Below, piece by piece: positions 6,675 to 13,106 of a stretch of DNA of 18,793 bases. The stretch lies in contig JBEKFO010000025.1 in assembly GCA_050013275.1 (NCBI GenBank), positions 1 through 18,793 of the forward strand, in the 5' to 3' direction. The position numbers and the translations under genes were made by a program. The notes under the pieces were generated by a model. The model made no database searches, was not told the DNA's origin, and saw only the letters and a list, made by a program, of their open reading frames with translations. The DNA is from Roseiarcus sp050013275. GTDB lineage: Bacteria > Pseudomonadota > Alphaproteobacteria > Rhizobiales > Beijerinckiaceae. Positions within the stretch are counted from its first letter, which is position 1. Every line of letters begins with the position of its first letter.

Positions 6675-8323
6675 TTCGCGCCTCCATCCGGATCTTTTCG
6701 CATCGCCATGCGCAAGCCGCCGTGCACGATGACGCCGAGAACGGTGAGCGCGAGCGCGGCGAAGCCAAGAAAATCGAGCCAACCGAAGCGGCTGAAGCCG
6801 GGCATGTAGATTCCGGCGAGCGTCGCAAGGCGGCTCTGCCGCGCGTGGCACTCGGCGCACGGCACCGCGTCCTCCTTGGGCGCCACCATGTGGGTGATCG
6901 GCCAGTTGGAGACGGTCGGCAGGAAGCCGATCTCCCCGGAGAACGGCCTGTTCTCGATCTTCATGCCGGCGGCGATCGACTTGGCGAGATCGAAATTGCC
7001 CCAGAACGCGGTGTCGTCGGCGCCCCACAGGTGGTTGTAAACCAGCGTCTTATTGCCAGCGTCGTAAGGCACGCGCGTGTGCATCTCCTTGAACGGCCAG
7101 ATGCGGGCGTTCGCATCGTCGGCCTCGCCCTGCACCGCGTTGATCGGCACGGGCAGACGATCGGTGTCGAGCTTGCCGTCGGGCGTCGTGTAGATCATCC
7201 GGCCGTTGAACCACTTGTACGTCGGCGTGAGGTTTTCGCCCCAGGTGAAATTACCCTTGATCGACCAGTAGGTGTGCCGCGCTTCGCCGTCGCCCTGTTT
7301 GTAGTTCTCTTCGAAATAGCCCTTGCCGTCGATCATCCGGCCGGCGGTGCTCCAGTCCCAATCGGTCATCGTCGCGACGCCGCCGCGCGCGATCTTCGGG
7401 ATGTGGCAGGTCTGACAGGCGACGCGCTCGGCGTGAGCGTCGAGCTGGTAGCCGATCAGGCTGGGCTTGGGATGCGGGGCGACGCCGTGACAGGATTCGC
7501 ACGTCGCGACGGCGCGCCGCTCGCCGGGCTTGCCCTGGCCCACGAGGTCCTTGGCGACCATATCGTAGCGGCTGCCGGCGATGACGTGCTTGTCGGTGAG
7601 GTGGCACTCCGTGCAAGCGAAATTGGCGCCGTCGACCGCCATGTGGACGTCGAGCGTCTTGGGCGGGCGGTTGAGCGACGAATCGAGATCGCCGTGCTTG
7701 ACTCCGTCGCCGCCGCCGCCGTTGTAGTGACAGGCGCCGCAGTTCTCGCGTCCGGGCAGGCCGACGCGCTGCGCCACATTGGCGAGGTCGTAGGGCTGCC
7801 TGCCTTCGAACAGCACGCCGCAGGCTTCGTGCCCGCGCGTCGGCGGCAGGCGGTAGTAGGTCGAGGTGCTGTCGTGACAGACGAGGCAATCGACGCTGGT
7901 CTGCTTCTTGAAATCGTATTCGCCTTTTTCGACGCCGTTGCCGATATGGCATTCGGCGCACATGCCTTCGTTGTCTTTGGCGTTGGTGCAAAAATTATTG
8001 ATGAGGTTCTCTTTGCCCAGATGCTGGCCGGTGCTGGGATTGAGGTAGTCCCAGGTCCAGTGGATCGTCTTCTTGACGTGCGTCTCCGCCTCGGTGTGGC
8101 AGGTCGCGCAGGCTTTCGTCACTGCGGCGTTGTCGGCGAACGGCCCCTTCAAGGCGTCGAACTTGGAATGGTCCGCCGTGCCGCCGGTCAGAGGGCCGGA
8201 CTTCTCGCCTGCGACTGACGGCGGCGCGGGCGGGCTCTCGACCGTGCCGGCCGCCGCGAGGCCGCCGCCGGCGAGCAGGATCGCAAAAACGAGACGCGAC
8301 AAGACTGGTGCGCTGGGCGCCAT
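6671..8323 (-). CDS. Octaheme cytochrome c, tetrathionate reductase (OTR) family
   Basis: 550-residue exported multiheme cytochrome. A signal sequence spans about residues 8-26. Eight CxxCH sites begin at residues 72, 122, 146, 195, 237, 275, 303 and 489, and a hydrophobic helix at about 516-537 anchors the C terminus. Spacing and length match the OTR family; the Shewanella enzyme reduces tetrathionate and, in vitro, nitrite and hydroxylamine. Asp137 and Lys140 have the three-residue spacing of the Asp/Lys pair at the Shewanella active-site heme, though an alignment is needed. Extra cysteines are Cys112 and Cys168. ATG at 8323 is chosen for GGAGGG four bases upstream and the signal peptide that follows. 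It is coupled to the cytochrome b gene and divergent from the DUF3365 gene. Physiological substrate is not settled. Confidence 0.92.
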   Translation of the reverse strand: MAPSAPVLSRLVFAILLAGGGLAAAGTVESPPAPPSVAGEKSGPLTGGTADHSKFDALKGPFADNAAVTKACATCHTEAETHVKKTIHWTWDYLNPSTGQHLGKENLINNFCTNAKDNEGMCAECHIGNGVEKGEYDFKKQTSVDCLVCHDSTSTYYRLPPTRGHEACGVLFEGRQPYDLANVAQRVGLPGRENCGACHYNGGGGDGVKHGDLDSSLNRPPKTLDVHMAVDGANFACTECHLTDKHVIAGSRYDMVAKDLVGQGKPGERRAVATCESCHGVAPHPKPSLIGYQLDAHAERVACQTCHIPKIARGGVATMTDWDWSTAGRMIDGKGYFEENYKQGDGEARHTYWSIKGNFTWGENLTPTYKWFNGRMIYTTPDGKLDTDRLPVPINAVQGEADDANARIWPFKEMHTRVPYDAGNKTLVYNHLWGADDTAFWGNFDLAKSIAAGMKIENRPFSGEIGFLPTVSNWPITHMVAPKEDAVPCAECHARQSRLATLAGIYMPGFSRFGWLDFLGFAALALTVLGVIVHGGLRMAMRKDPDGGAK

Positions 8324-8390
8324 CGTTCCCTCCCCCCGCCGTCGTCGCGTCTTTGAAGCGCGCGCTCGGCGTCCGCCGACCGAAGGCCGG

Positions 8391-8421
8391 ACCGATCGGT
8401 TTGTTACATGTCGCATAGAAC
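8391..8421. promoter_or_regulatory. Two adjacent palindromes upstream of the octaheme gene
   Basis: ACCGATCGGT (8391-8400) is a perfect 10-base palindrome. Directly next to it, GTT-ac-ATG-tcg-CAT-ag-AAC (8403-8421) is an interrupted inverted repeat. They lie 68-98 bases upstream of the octaheme ATG and about 130-155 bases upstream of the DUF3365 ATG, a usual place for an operator serving divergent genes. The second repeat does not match the AT-rich NsrR consensus well, so the binding protein is unknown. Confidence 0.3.
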
Positions 8422-8547
8422 TTTGAGAATGGCCGTTGCTGCGGCGGTTTGTCGCGGCGTCATTCGCCTGGCATTGCCGCGCGACGGCGCTTGCCAGAGA
8501 TGGCTCGAACATATACGTCGTCTCTATCTTTCTGTTCGGGTGGGGAA

Positions 8548-9144
8548 ATGTTCAAGAGCGCGATCGTTGCCGCCTCATTGCTTCTCGTCGGCGCATCCGC
8601 AGCCTACGTCGCTTTCGCCGACGACGCCGACGTCCCCGCGCTGAGCGCGGAAGCCGCGGGCCTGGCGAAGGACTACGCCCAGCAGCTCAAGGTCGCGCTC
8701 GGCGGCGCGATGGACTCTTCGGGCCCGCTCGGAGCGCTCGGCGTTTGCCACGACGCGGCGCCGGCGATCGCCAAAGCGATTTCGAGCCGCAGCGGCTGGT
8801 CGGTCGCCCGCACCAGCCTCAAGCCGCGCAACGCCGCTTCGGCGCCCGACGACTACGAGCGAAAGGTCATGGAGGACTTCGAGGCCCGCATCGCCAAGGG
8901 CGAGAAGGCCGCCGATCTGACGAGCGCTGAAATCGTCGACGACCACGGCGTCGAGGTCTTCCGCTTCATCAAGGCGATCCCGACGGCCGCCCCCTGCCTG
9001 ACCTGTCACGGCGGCGACGTCAAAGCCGAGGTGAAGGCGAAGATCGCCGAACTCTATCCGAACGATCAGGCGCTCGGCTTCAAGCTCGACGACATGCGCG
9101 GCGTGTTCACGCTGCAAAAGCGATTGGGCGCCGGTAGTCCCTGA
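8548..9144 (+). CDS. Exported DUF3365 (Tll0287-like) c-type heme protein
   Basis: 198-residue protein with an N-terminal hydrophobic segment (residues 4-23) that acts as signal peptide or anchor, followed by a DUF3365/Tll0287-like domain. A single CLTCH (150-154) binds one c-type heme in the periplasm. The conserved VCHDAAP segment (Cys67-His68) may supply a heme ligand, since Tll0287-like domains are reported to use a cysteine. Such domains act as redox or gas sensors, alone or fused to kinases; here it stands alone. ATG at 8548 follows GTGGGG; a longer frame begins at 8449 but would place a poor basic leader before the signal. It is divergent from the octaheme gene and is followed by the NsrR-type regulator 100 bases later, which suggests a shared function. 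Confidence 0.8.
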   Translation: MFKSAIVAASLLLVGASAAYVAFADDADVPALSAEAAGLAKDYAQQLKVALGGAMDSSGPLGALGVCHDAAPAIAKAISSRSGWSVARTSLKPRNAASAPDDYERKVMEDFEARIAKGEKAADLTSAEIVDDHGVEVFRFIKAIPTAAPCLTCHGGDVKAEVKAKIAELYPNDQALGFKLDDMRGVFTLQKRLGAGSP

Positions 9145-9244
9145 CGACCCTGACGTTCCCTTGGCCGCGAGCGTTTCGCGCCCTCGGCGATTGGCGTAGT
9201 ATGACGCGTCGAGACGATCGACGATCGGATCAAAGCGGCCGCGC

Positions 9245-9721
9245 GTGAAACTGACGAGCTATTCCAACTACACCCTCAGAGTGCTGATGGTCGCCGCCGC
9301 GCGCCACCCGGACCTGACCACCGTTCGCGATGTCGCCGGCGGCTTCGGCATTTCCAAGACCCATCTCGTCAAGTGCGTCCACCAGCTCGGCGCCTGGGGA
9401 TATCTGGAGACCGTGCGCGGCGCCCACGGCGGCTTCCGCCTCGCCCGCCCCGCCAATCTGATCGGGCTCGGCGAAGTCGTCCGACTGACCGAGGAAGGCT
9501 TCGCGATCGTCGAATGCTTCGATCCGGCGACCAACACTTGCCCGCTGATCGAGCGCTGCCGTCTGCGCGTCGCGCTGCGGCGGGCGACCGACGCCTTTCT
9601 CGCCACCCTCGACAGCGTCACCCTCGCCGACATCGCCGGCAACGGAGGGGATATTCTCGAGATCGTGCGCCTCGCCCGCCCGCGCGTCGCAGCCTGCGCC
9701 GAGGCGCGGATTGCGCCGTGA
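9245..9721 (+). CDS. nsrR: Rrf2-family Fe-S regulator, NsrR type
   Basis: 158-residue Rrf2 repressor with a winged helix (residues 1-70) and a cluster loop ECFDPATNTCPLIERC giving Cys91, Cys99 and Cys105. This spacing is that of NsrR, the nitric-oxide sensor whose [4Fe-4S] cluster is destroyed by NO. The N terminus KLTSYSNYTLRVLM is close to NsrR, but residue 8 is Asn where characterised NsrR proteins have the Asp that supplies the fourth cluster ligand. Start is GTG at 9245, fixed by the family N terminus; no strong ribosome binding site is visible. A weak promoter pair (TTTCGC 9174, TAGTAT 9197, 17-base spacer) and CGATCGaCGATCG (9215-9227) precede it. It probably controls the neighbouring heme genes. 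A generic Rrf2 regulator is the alternative. Confidence 0.8.
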   Translation: MKLTSYSNYTLRVLMVAAARHPDLTTVRDVAGGFGISKTHLVKCVHQLGAWGYLETVRGAHGGFRLARPANLIGLGEVVRLTEEGFAIVECFDPATNTCPLIERCRLRVALRRATDAFLATLDSVTLADIAGNGGDILEIVRLARPRVAACAEARIAP

Positions 9722-9933
9722 GGCGCAGGGGCGCGCTTATTCGTCGAACCGCCCGCGTCGCCCGGCGCCTTGCATCGGTAATTCGCGCCGCAGCTTCGCA
9801 GCCTCCTGGCCCGAGCGTGCCGGGTCTGTTAGACTTACGTTGCCGAAGCGGGCGGCGAACGGCGCCGCCGAACTCGGGCAAGGTTGGAATCTTTCCGCCA
9901 TGGGGGGCGATCTTCCCGTGAGGAGGAGTTCCG

Positions 9934-10473
9934 ATGAAAGCCAAGGACGCCAAGGACGCCGACATTCGCCGCGCCGCGCCGCTGCGCACGCCCACCGACC
10001 TCAGCGCGAGCGCGACGCGCGACGTTTCGGCGGCGATGAACCTTCTGCTCGCCGACGTCTACACGCTCTATCTGAAGACCAAGAACTTTCACTGGCACAT
10101 GTCCGGTCCGCATTTCCGCGACTATCACCTGCTGCTCGACGAGCAATCCGGTGAGATTTTCGCCATGACCGACGCGATCGCCGAGCGCGTGCGCAAGATC
10201 GGCGGCCGGACGCTGCACTCGATCGGCGAAATCTCGCGCCAGCAGCGCTTGGCGGACAACGACGCCGATTACGTCGAGCCGCTCGACATGCTCGCGGAGC
10301 TGCGCGACGACAATCAGCGCCTGGCGGCGTCGATGCGCGAGGCGCACGGCGTGTGCGACGAGGCCGGCGACGTCGCGAGCGCGAGCCTGATCGAAGCGTG
10401 GATCGACGAGGCGGAGCGCCGCACCTGGTTCCTGTTCGAATCGAGCCGCTCCGGCGACGAGCGGCGCCACTAG
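9934..10473 (+). CDS. dps: Dps-type ferritin (DNA-binding/iron-storage protein)
   Basis: 179-residue Dps, a dodecameric mini-ferritin that oxidises Fe(II) with hydrogen peroxide and protects DNA. The complete ferroxidase set is present with the canonical spacing: His53, His65, Asp69, Asp80 and Glu84 in NFHWHMSGPHF to DAIAER. A basic N-terminal tail (three lysines and two arginines in the first 13 residues) could bind DNA. The ATG at 9934 has GAGGAG close upstream. It is apparently a single-gene unit with 212 bases before it, in which I see no clear operator. Position beside the heme/Fe-S block is consistent with a stress or iron setting but may be incidental. Confidence 0.93.
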   Translation: MKAKDAKDADIRRAAPLRTPTDLSASATRDVSAAMNLLLADVYTLYLKTKNFHWHMSGPHFRDYHLLLDEQSGEIFAMTDAIAERVRKIGGRTLHSIGEISRQQRLADNDADYVEPLDMLAELRDDNQRLAASMREAHGVCDEAGDVASASLIEAWIDEAERRTWFLFESSRSGDERRH

Positions 10474-10520
10474 CGGGCGGCGGCGCCGCAGCATCCGGGT
10501 TGCGGCGGTCAGGCCTGCGG

Positions 10521-10620
10521 CCAATCCCCCAGGCCTCTCGTCCTGCCGCTCTCCGCGAACGGGGAGAGGAGCGCACGGCGCCTCGTCTTCTCCTCTCCCC
10601 GCGAGCGAGGACAGGCGCCG
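10521..10620. repeat. Hairpin-rich intergenic element, REP-like
   Basis: Contains the stem CTCTCC (10549-10554) / GGAGAG (10563-10568) and a second CCTCTCCCCGCGAGCGAGG block at 10592-10610. It shares the words CCAATCCCCC and CTCTCC...GGGAGAG with the clearer palindromic element at 18037-18148, so the two may be diverged copies of one repeat family. Confidence 0.4.
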
Positions 10621-10856
10621 CATCGGCGCCGATCCTCTTGGACGCCCCTGCCGCGTTTTCACGGCGCGGCGGCGGGTCGCCGCAATTTCTTTCTGGAAAA
10701 GCAGAGTCGTGCTATCCTGATTTTCTGACAATCCGGCCTCGCGCCCCATAGCGCGAGCGCCCCTCGCGAAACGCGGCGGAATTCACAAAAAAGCGCGACT
10801 TTCCTTTTTCCCGCCTCCAACCCCTTGAAATCCCACAAAACGCCCAAAGAAAAAAT

Positions 10857-10927
10857 TTGGAAATCCTTGGAAAAGGCTTGGAAAACCCTTGGAAAACCCT
10901 TGGAAAAAGCTTGGAAAACTTTGGAAA
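10857..10927. repeat. Helically phased TTGGAAA array (A-tracts every 10-11 bases)
   Basis: TTGG followed by a run of three to five A begins at 10857, 10867, 10878, 10889, 10900, 10911 and 10921, with steps of 10, 11, 11, 11, 11 and 10. The mean is close to one DNA turn. Further A-tracts flank it (10837-10840, 10850-10855, 10938-10940). The composition is strikingly AT-rich against the surrounding DNA. Phased A-tracts bend DNA, so a stable curve is expected. On the minus strand, transcription leaving the PAAR-like gene would give a repeated UUUUCCAAG RNA. Confidence 0.9.
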
Positions 10928-10964
10928 GGCTTTGTGGAAATTTGGCCCGGCCCCTTGCCCGCCG

Positions 10965-11285
10965 CTACCTTACGCAGCCGCTCGTCGGATCGCCCGCGGC
11001 CGCCAGCGGCTTGCCGTTGACGAACACCGTCGCCGAGCCGGCGACGACCGCGCCGCCGCAGGCGGTCGCGCCGCCCGAGGTTACGGCCGGCTTGCCGTTG
11101 ATGAAGACGTTGGGCGAGCCCTGGAGGAGCGGCCCGCCGGTCGAGGCGTCGCCCGCCCGCGCCGCCGGCCTGCCGCCGACGAGCGTATCCGGGCTGCCGC
11201 CGACGACGGCGCCCGGCGCGGACTGGGCGCACGCGCCGCCGGCGACGACGAGCAGCGACAACAGAGCGACGGGCAAGCGCTTCAT
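10965..11285 (-). CDS. Small exported protein with PAAR-like repeats
   Basis: 106-residue protein. Residues 1-20 form a classical Sec signal with a likely cut after ACA (residues 18-20). The rest consists of three roughly 25-residue repeats around GSPDTLVGGRPAARAGD, GSPNVFINGKPAVTSGG and GSATVFVNGKPLAAAGD, the pattern of PAAR proteins that tip type VI secretion spikes. Three cysteines (76 and 104 in the mature part, 19 in the signal) leave room for one disulfide. PAAR spike proteins normally lack signal peptides and no secretion genes are visible here, so this is probably a periplasmic or surface protein of the same fold. ATG at 11285 follows GGAGGA. It is the last gene of the SRAP run and lies 27 bases after the phosphatase gene. 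Confidence 0.75.
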   Translation of the reverse strand: MKRLPVALLSLLVVAGGACAQSAPGAVVGGSPDTLVGGRPAARAGDASTGGPLLQGSPNVFINGKPAVTSGGATACGGAVVAGSATVFVNGKPLAAAGDPTSGCVR

Positions 11286-11312
11286 GGCCGATCTCCTCCC
11301 CTCAAGGCCGCC

Positions 11313-11825
11313 TCACGCGATCTCCAGCGCGAAGGGAACGCCCTCGAAGCATTCCTCGCCGCGGCCGATGTCTTCGATCGCGCGGGTCATGCGGCCCTCG
11401 CGCCCCAAGGTCGCGTCGGCGAGGGCGACGAGTCGCGCATTGGGGGTCGCGGTCGGAGAAACCGCGCGCAAGGCCCGCGCGATCTCGCCTTCGTCGCGGC
11501 GCGGCGACAGCGCGCAGGCGGAAATAAACGCCGCGGCGGTGGAGCGGCTGACGCCGGCGAAGCAATGGATCAGCAGCGGCGCCGCGCGATCCCAGCTCCC
11601 GACGAAATCGAGCAATTCGCGCACGTGCGAATCGGCCGGCAGGATATGGCCCGGCTCGTCCTCGACGATGTCGGCGACCGCGATATAGAGGTGGCGCTCG
11701 GGTCTGATCGCCCTCGGCCGAACGACGCGGGTGCCCGTATTGAGCAGCGTCACCATCGAGCGGGCGCCGGTCCGCTCGACGGTCTCGCCGATCAGCGCGA
11801 GCGAACAGACGTGGATGCGCGGCAT
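11313..11825 (-). CDS. Tyrosine/dual-specificity-like protein phosphatase
   Basis: 170-residue cytoplasmic phosphatase. The P-loop HCFAGVSRST (residues 87-96) contains the nucleophile Cys88 and Arg94 in the CX5R arrangement; acidic residues in DIVEDE (52-57) could include the general acid. The family covers protein tyrosine and dual-specificity phosphatases, and bacterial members sometimes act on other phosphoesters, so the substrate is unknown. ATG at 11825 has AAGGA seven to eight bases upstream. It lies 23 bases after the HD gene and 27 before the PAAR-like gene, so it belongs to that run. No signal peptide or membrane segment is seen. Confidence 0.85.
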   Translation of the reverse strand: MPRIHVCSLALIGETVERTGARSMVTLLNTGTRVVRPRAIRPERHLYIAVADIVEDEPGHILPADSHVRELLDFVGSWDRAAPLLIHCFAGVSRSTAAAFISACALSPRRDEGEIARALRAVSPTATPNARLVALADATLGREGRMTRAIEDIGRGEECFEGVPFALEIA

Positions 11826-11848
11826 GGGCTCGTCCTTTGTGCGCGGCG

Positions 11849-12463
11849 CTACGGCGACGCGTGCGGCGCGCCGTCGAGCTCGACGAAGCGTTTCAGGAAC
11901 AGCTCCTGCGCTTCGGCCGGCCGCAGCGGCTGGAGATAGGCGGCGAAGCCCTTCAGCGCAAGCTTGGGCGCGCCGAAGAACTTGCGCGCCTCGGCGACGG
12001 TGAAACCGGCGAGCGCGGTCGCTTCGAGATAGGCGGCGACGCGGTCGGCGGCCTTGACCGCCTTGGCGAGCTCCGGGCTCATGTGCGCGGGCAGGCCGTA
12101 GCGCAGGAAGATCGCGGCGAGCAGCCGGTTCTCAACGATCTTGTAGTCGCCGCCGATCGCCGCCTTGAACGGCGAGATCATGTCGCCGATCACGTATTCG
12201 GGCGCGTCGTGCAGCAACGCGGCGAGGCGCTGCGCGCGCGGCGCCTGCGGCGCCTCGGCGGCGAAGATCGCCTCGACCAGCAGCGAATGCTGCGCCACCG
12301 AAAAGATCTCCGGACCGCGCGTCTGGCCGTTCCAGCGCGCGACGCGCGCCAGGCCGTGGCCGATGTCGGCGATCTCGATGTCGAGCGGCGAAGGGTCGAT
12401 GAGATCGAGCCGTCGCCCCGAGAGCATGCGCTGCCAGGCGCGCGGCTTGGCTGCGGGGCTCAT
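11849..12463 (-). CDS. HD-domain phosphohydrolase, YfbR-like
   Basis: 204-residue HD-superfamily protein. Metal ligands visible are His59 (VAQHSLLVE), His85-Asp86 (LLHDAPEY) and Asp140 (AADRVAAYLEA). This matches YfbR-type 5'-deoxyribonucleotidases, which remove phosphate from dNMPs, although the Escherichia coli enzyme is only distantly similar. The N-terminal AWQRMLSGRRLDLIDPSP is characteristic of the alphaproteobacterial version. The ATG at 12463 overlaps the tag stop by four bases, fixing the start and implying coupling. Nucleotide-pool clean-up fits its DNA-repair neighbours. Substrate remains inferred. Confidence 0.85.
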   Translation of the reverse strand: MSPAAKPRAWQRMLSGRRLDLIDPSPLDIEIADIGHGLARVARWNGQTRGPEIFSVAQHSLLVEAIFAAEAPQAPRAQRLAALLHDAPEYVIGDMISPFKAAIGGDYKIVENRLLAAIFLRYGLPAHMSPELAKAVKAADRVAAYLEATALAGFTVAEARKFFGAPKLALKGFAAYLQPLRPAEAQELFLKRFVELDGAPHASP

Positions 12464-13098
12464 CGCGGCGCGCTCAGGCCAAGAGCGCGGCAGGCCTCGT
12501 AGCGATGGCAGGCGACGAGGTGGTCGTTGACCATCCCCACCGCCTGCATGAAGGCGTAGATGATCGTCGGCCCGACGAAATTGCCGCCGCGCTGGCGCAG
12601 ATCCTTGGCGATGGCGCGGGAGATGTCGCTCTCCGCCGGGATTTCGCTCATCGAGCGGCGCGCGGCGTCGATCGGCCGGCCATCGACGAAGCCCCAGAGA
12701 TGGCGCGCGAGGCCGCCGCGCTCTTCGAGATCGAGCGTGATGCGCGCGAGCGCGATCGTCGCCTCGATCTTGGCGCGGTTGCGCACGATGCCGGGGTTTC
12801 CCATCAGCGCCTCGACCTTGGCGGCGTCCCAGCGCACGATCTTTTCCGGCTCGAAGCCGTCGAAGGCGGCGCGGAACGCCTCGCGCTTGCGCAAGATGGT
12901 GATCCAGGAGAGGCCGGCCTGGAAGCCGTCGAGAACGAGCTTTTCGAACAGCGCGCGGTCGTCCCATTCGGGCGCGCCCCATTCCTCGTCGTGATAGGCG
13001 ACGTAAATGGGATCGACGCCCGGCCAAGGGCAGCGCTCGAGGCCGTCGGGGTGGGCGAGGACGGCGGTCGGGCGGACGGGTTTCAACTTTTCGGCCAT
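12460..13098 (-). CDS. tag: DNA-3-methyladenine glycosylase I
   Basis: 212-residue Tag, which excises 3-methyladenine from alkylated DNA. The zinc ligands are Cys23 (RCPW), His36 (YHDEEWG), His193 (VNDH) and Cys197, with the same spacing as in the E. coli enzyme. The base-binding pocket LVLDGFQAGLSW (54-65) carries Asp57 where E. coli has Glu38, a substitution I believe is common in alphaproteobacteria. An N-terminal extension of about 19 residues precedes the usual start. ATG at 13098 lies eight bases after the SRAP gene; its stop overlaps the HD gene. Function is secure. Confidence 0.95.
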   Translation of the reverse strand: MAEKLKPVRPTAVLAHPDGLERCPWPGVDPIYVAYHDEEWGAPEWDDRALFEKLVLDGFQAGLSWITILRKREAFRAAFDGFEPEKIVRWDAAKVEALMGNPGIVRNRAKIEATIALARITLDLEERGGLARHLWGFVDGRPIDAARRSMSEIPAESDISRAIAKDLRQRGGNFVGPTIIYAFMQAVGMVNDHLVACHRYEACRALGLSAPR

Positions 13099-13106
13099 GG
13101 CGCTTC

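Larger units (their letters stand above)
10474..10964. other. 491-base gene-free interval
   Basis: No convincing gene lies between dps and the PAAR-like gene. The left part (10521-10620) is a GC-rich hairpin mosaic. A perfect 7-base stem (CTCGCGC 10738-10744, GCGCGAG 10751-10757) lies in the middle. The right part (10850-10945) is an A-tract array. Short frames here lack start signals and coding character. Confidence 0.7.

Noticed and set aside
6722..8218. 498-residue open frame on the plus strand opposite the octaheme gene
   Set aside because: The minus strand encodes eight CxxCH sites in a recognised family; the plus frame is an antisense shadow.
8403..8421. Canonical NsrR operator
   Set aside because: The inverted repeat has ATG and CAT arms but lacks the AT-rich core of known NsrR sites, so it is reported only as a palindrome.
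10857..10927. CRISPR array
   Set aside because: Units are 10-11 bases with no spacers; there are no cas genes.
10965..11285. Lipoprotein signal in the PAAR-like protein
   Set aside because: Cys19 is preceded by GGA rather than a Leu-containing lipobox, and ACA-Q fits signal peptidase I better.
10825..11688. Plus-strand frame whose start encodes WKSLEKAWKTLGK repeats
   Set aside because: The peptide repeat is a by-product of the DNA A-tract array; no ribosome site, a TTG start, and the rest is antisense to two solid genes.
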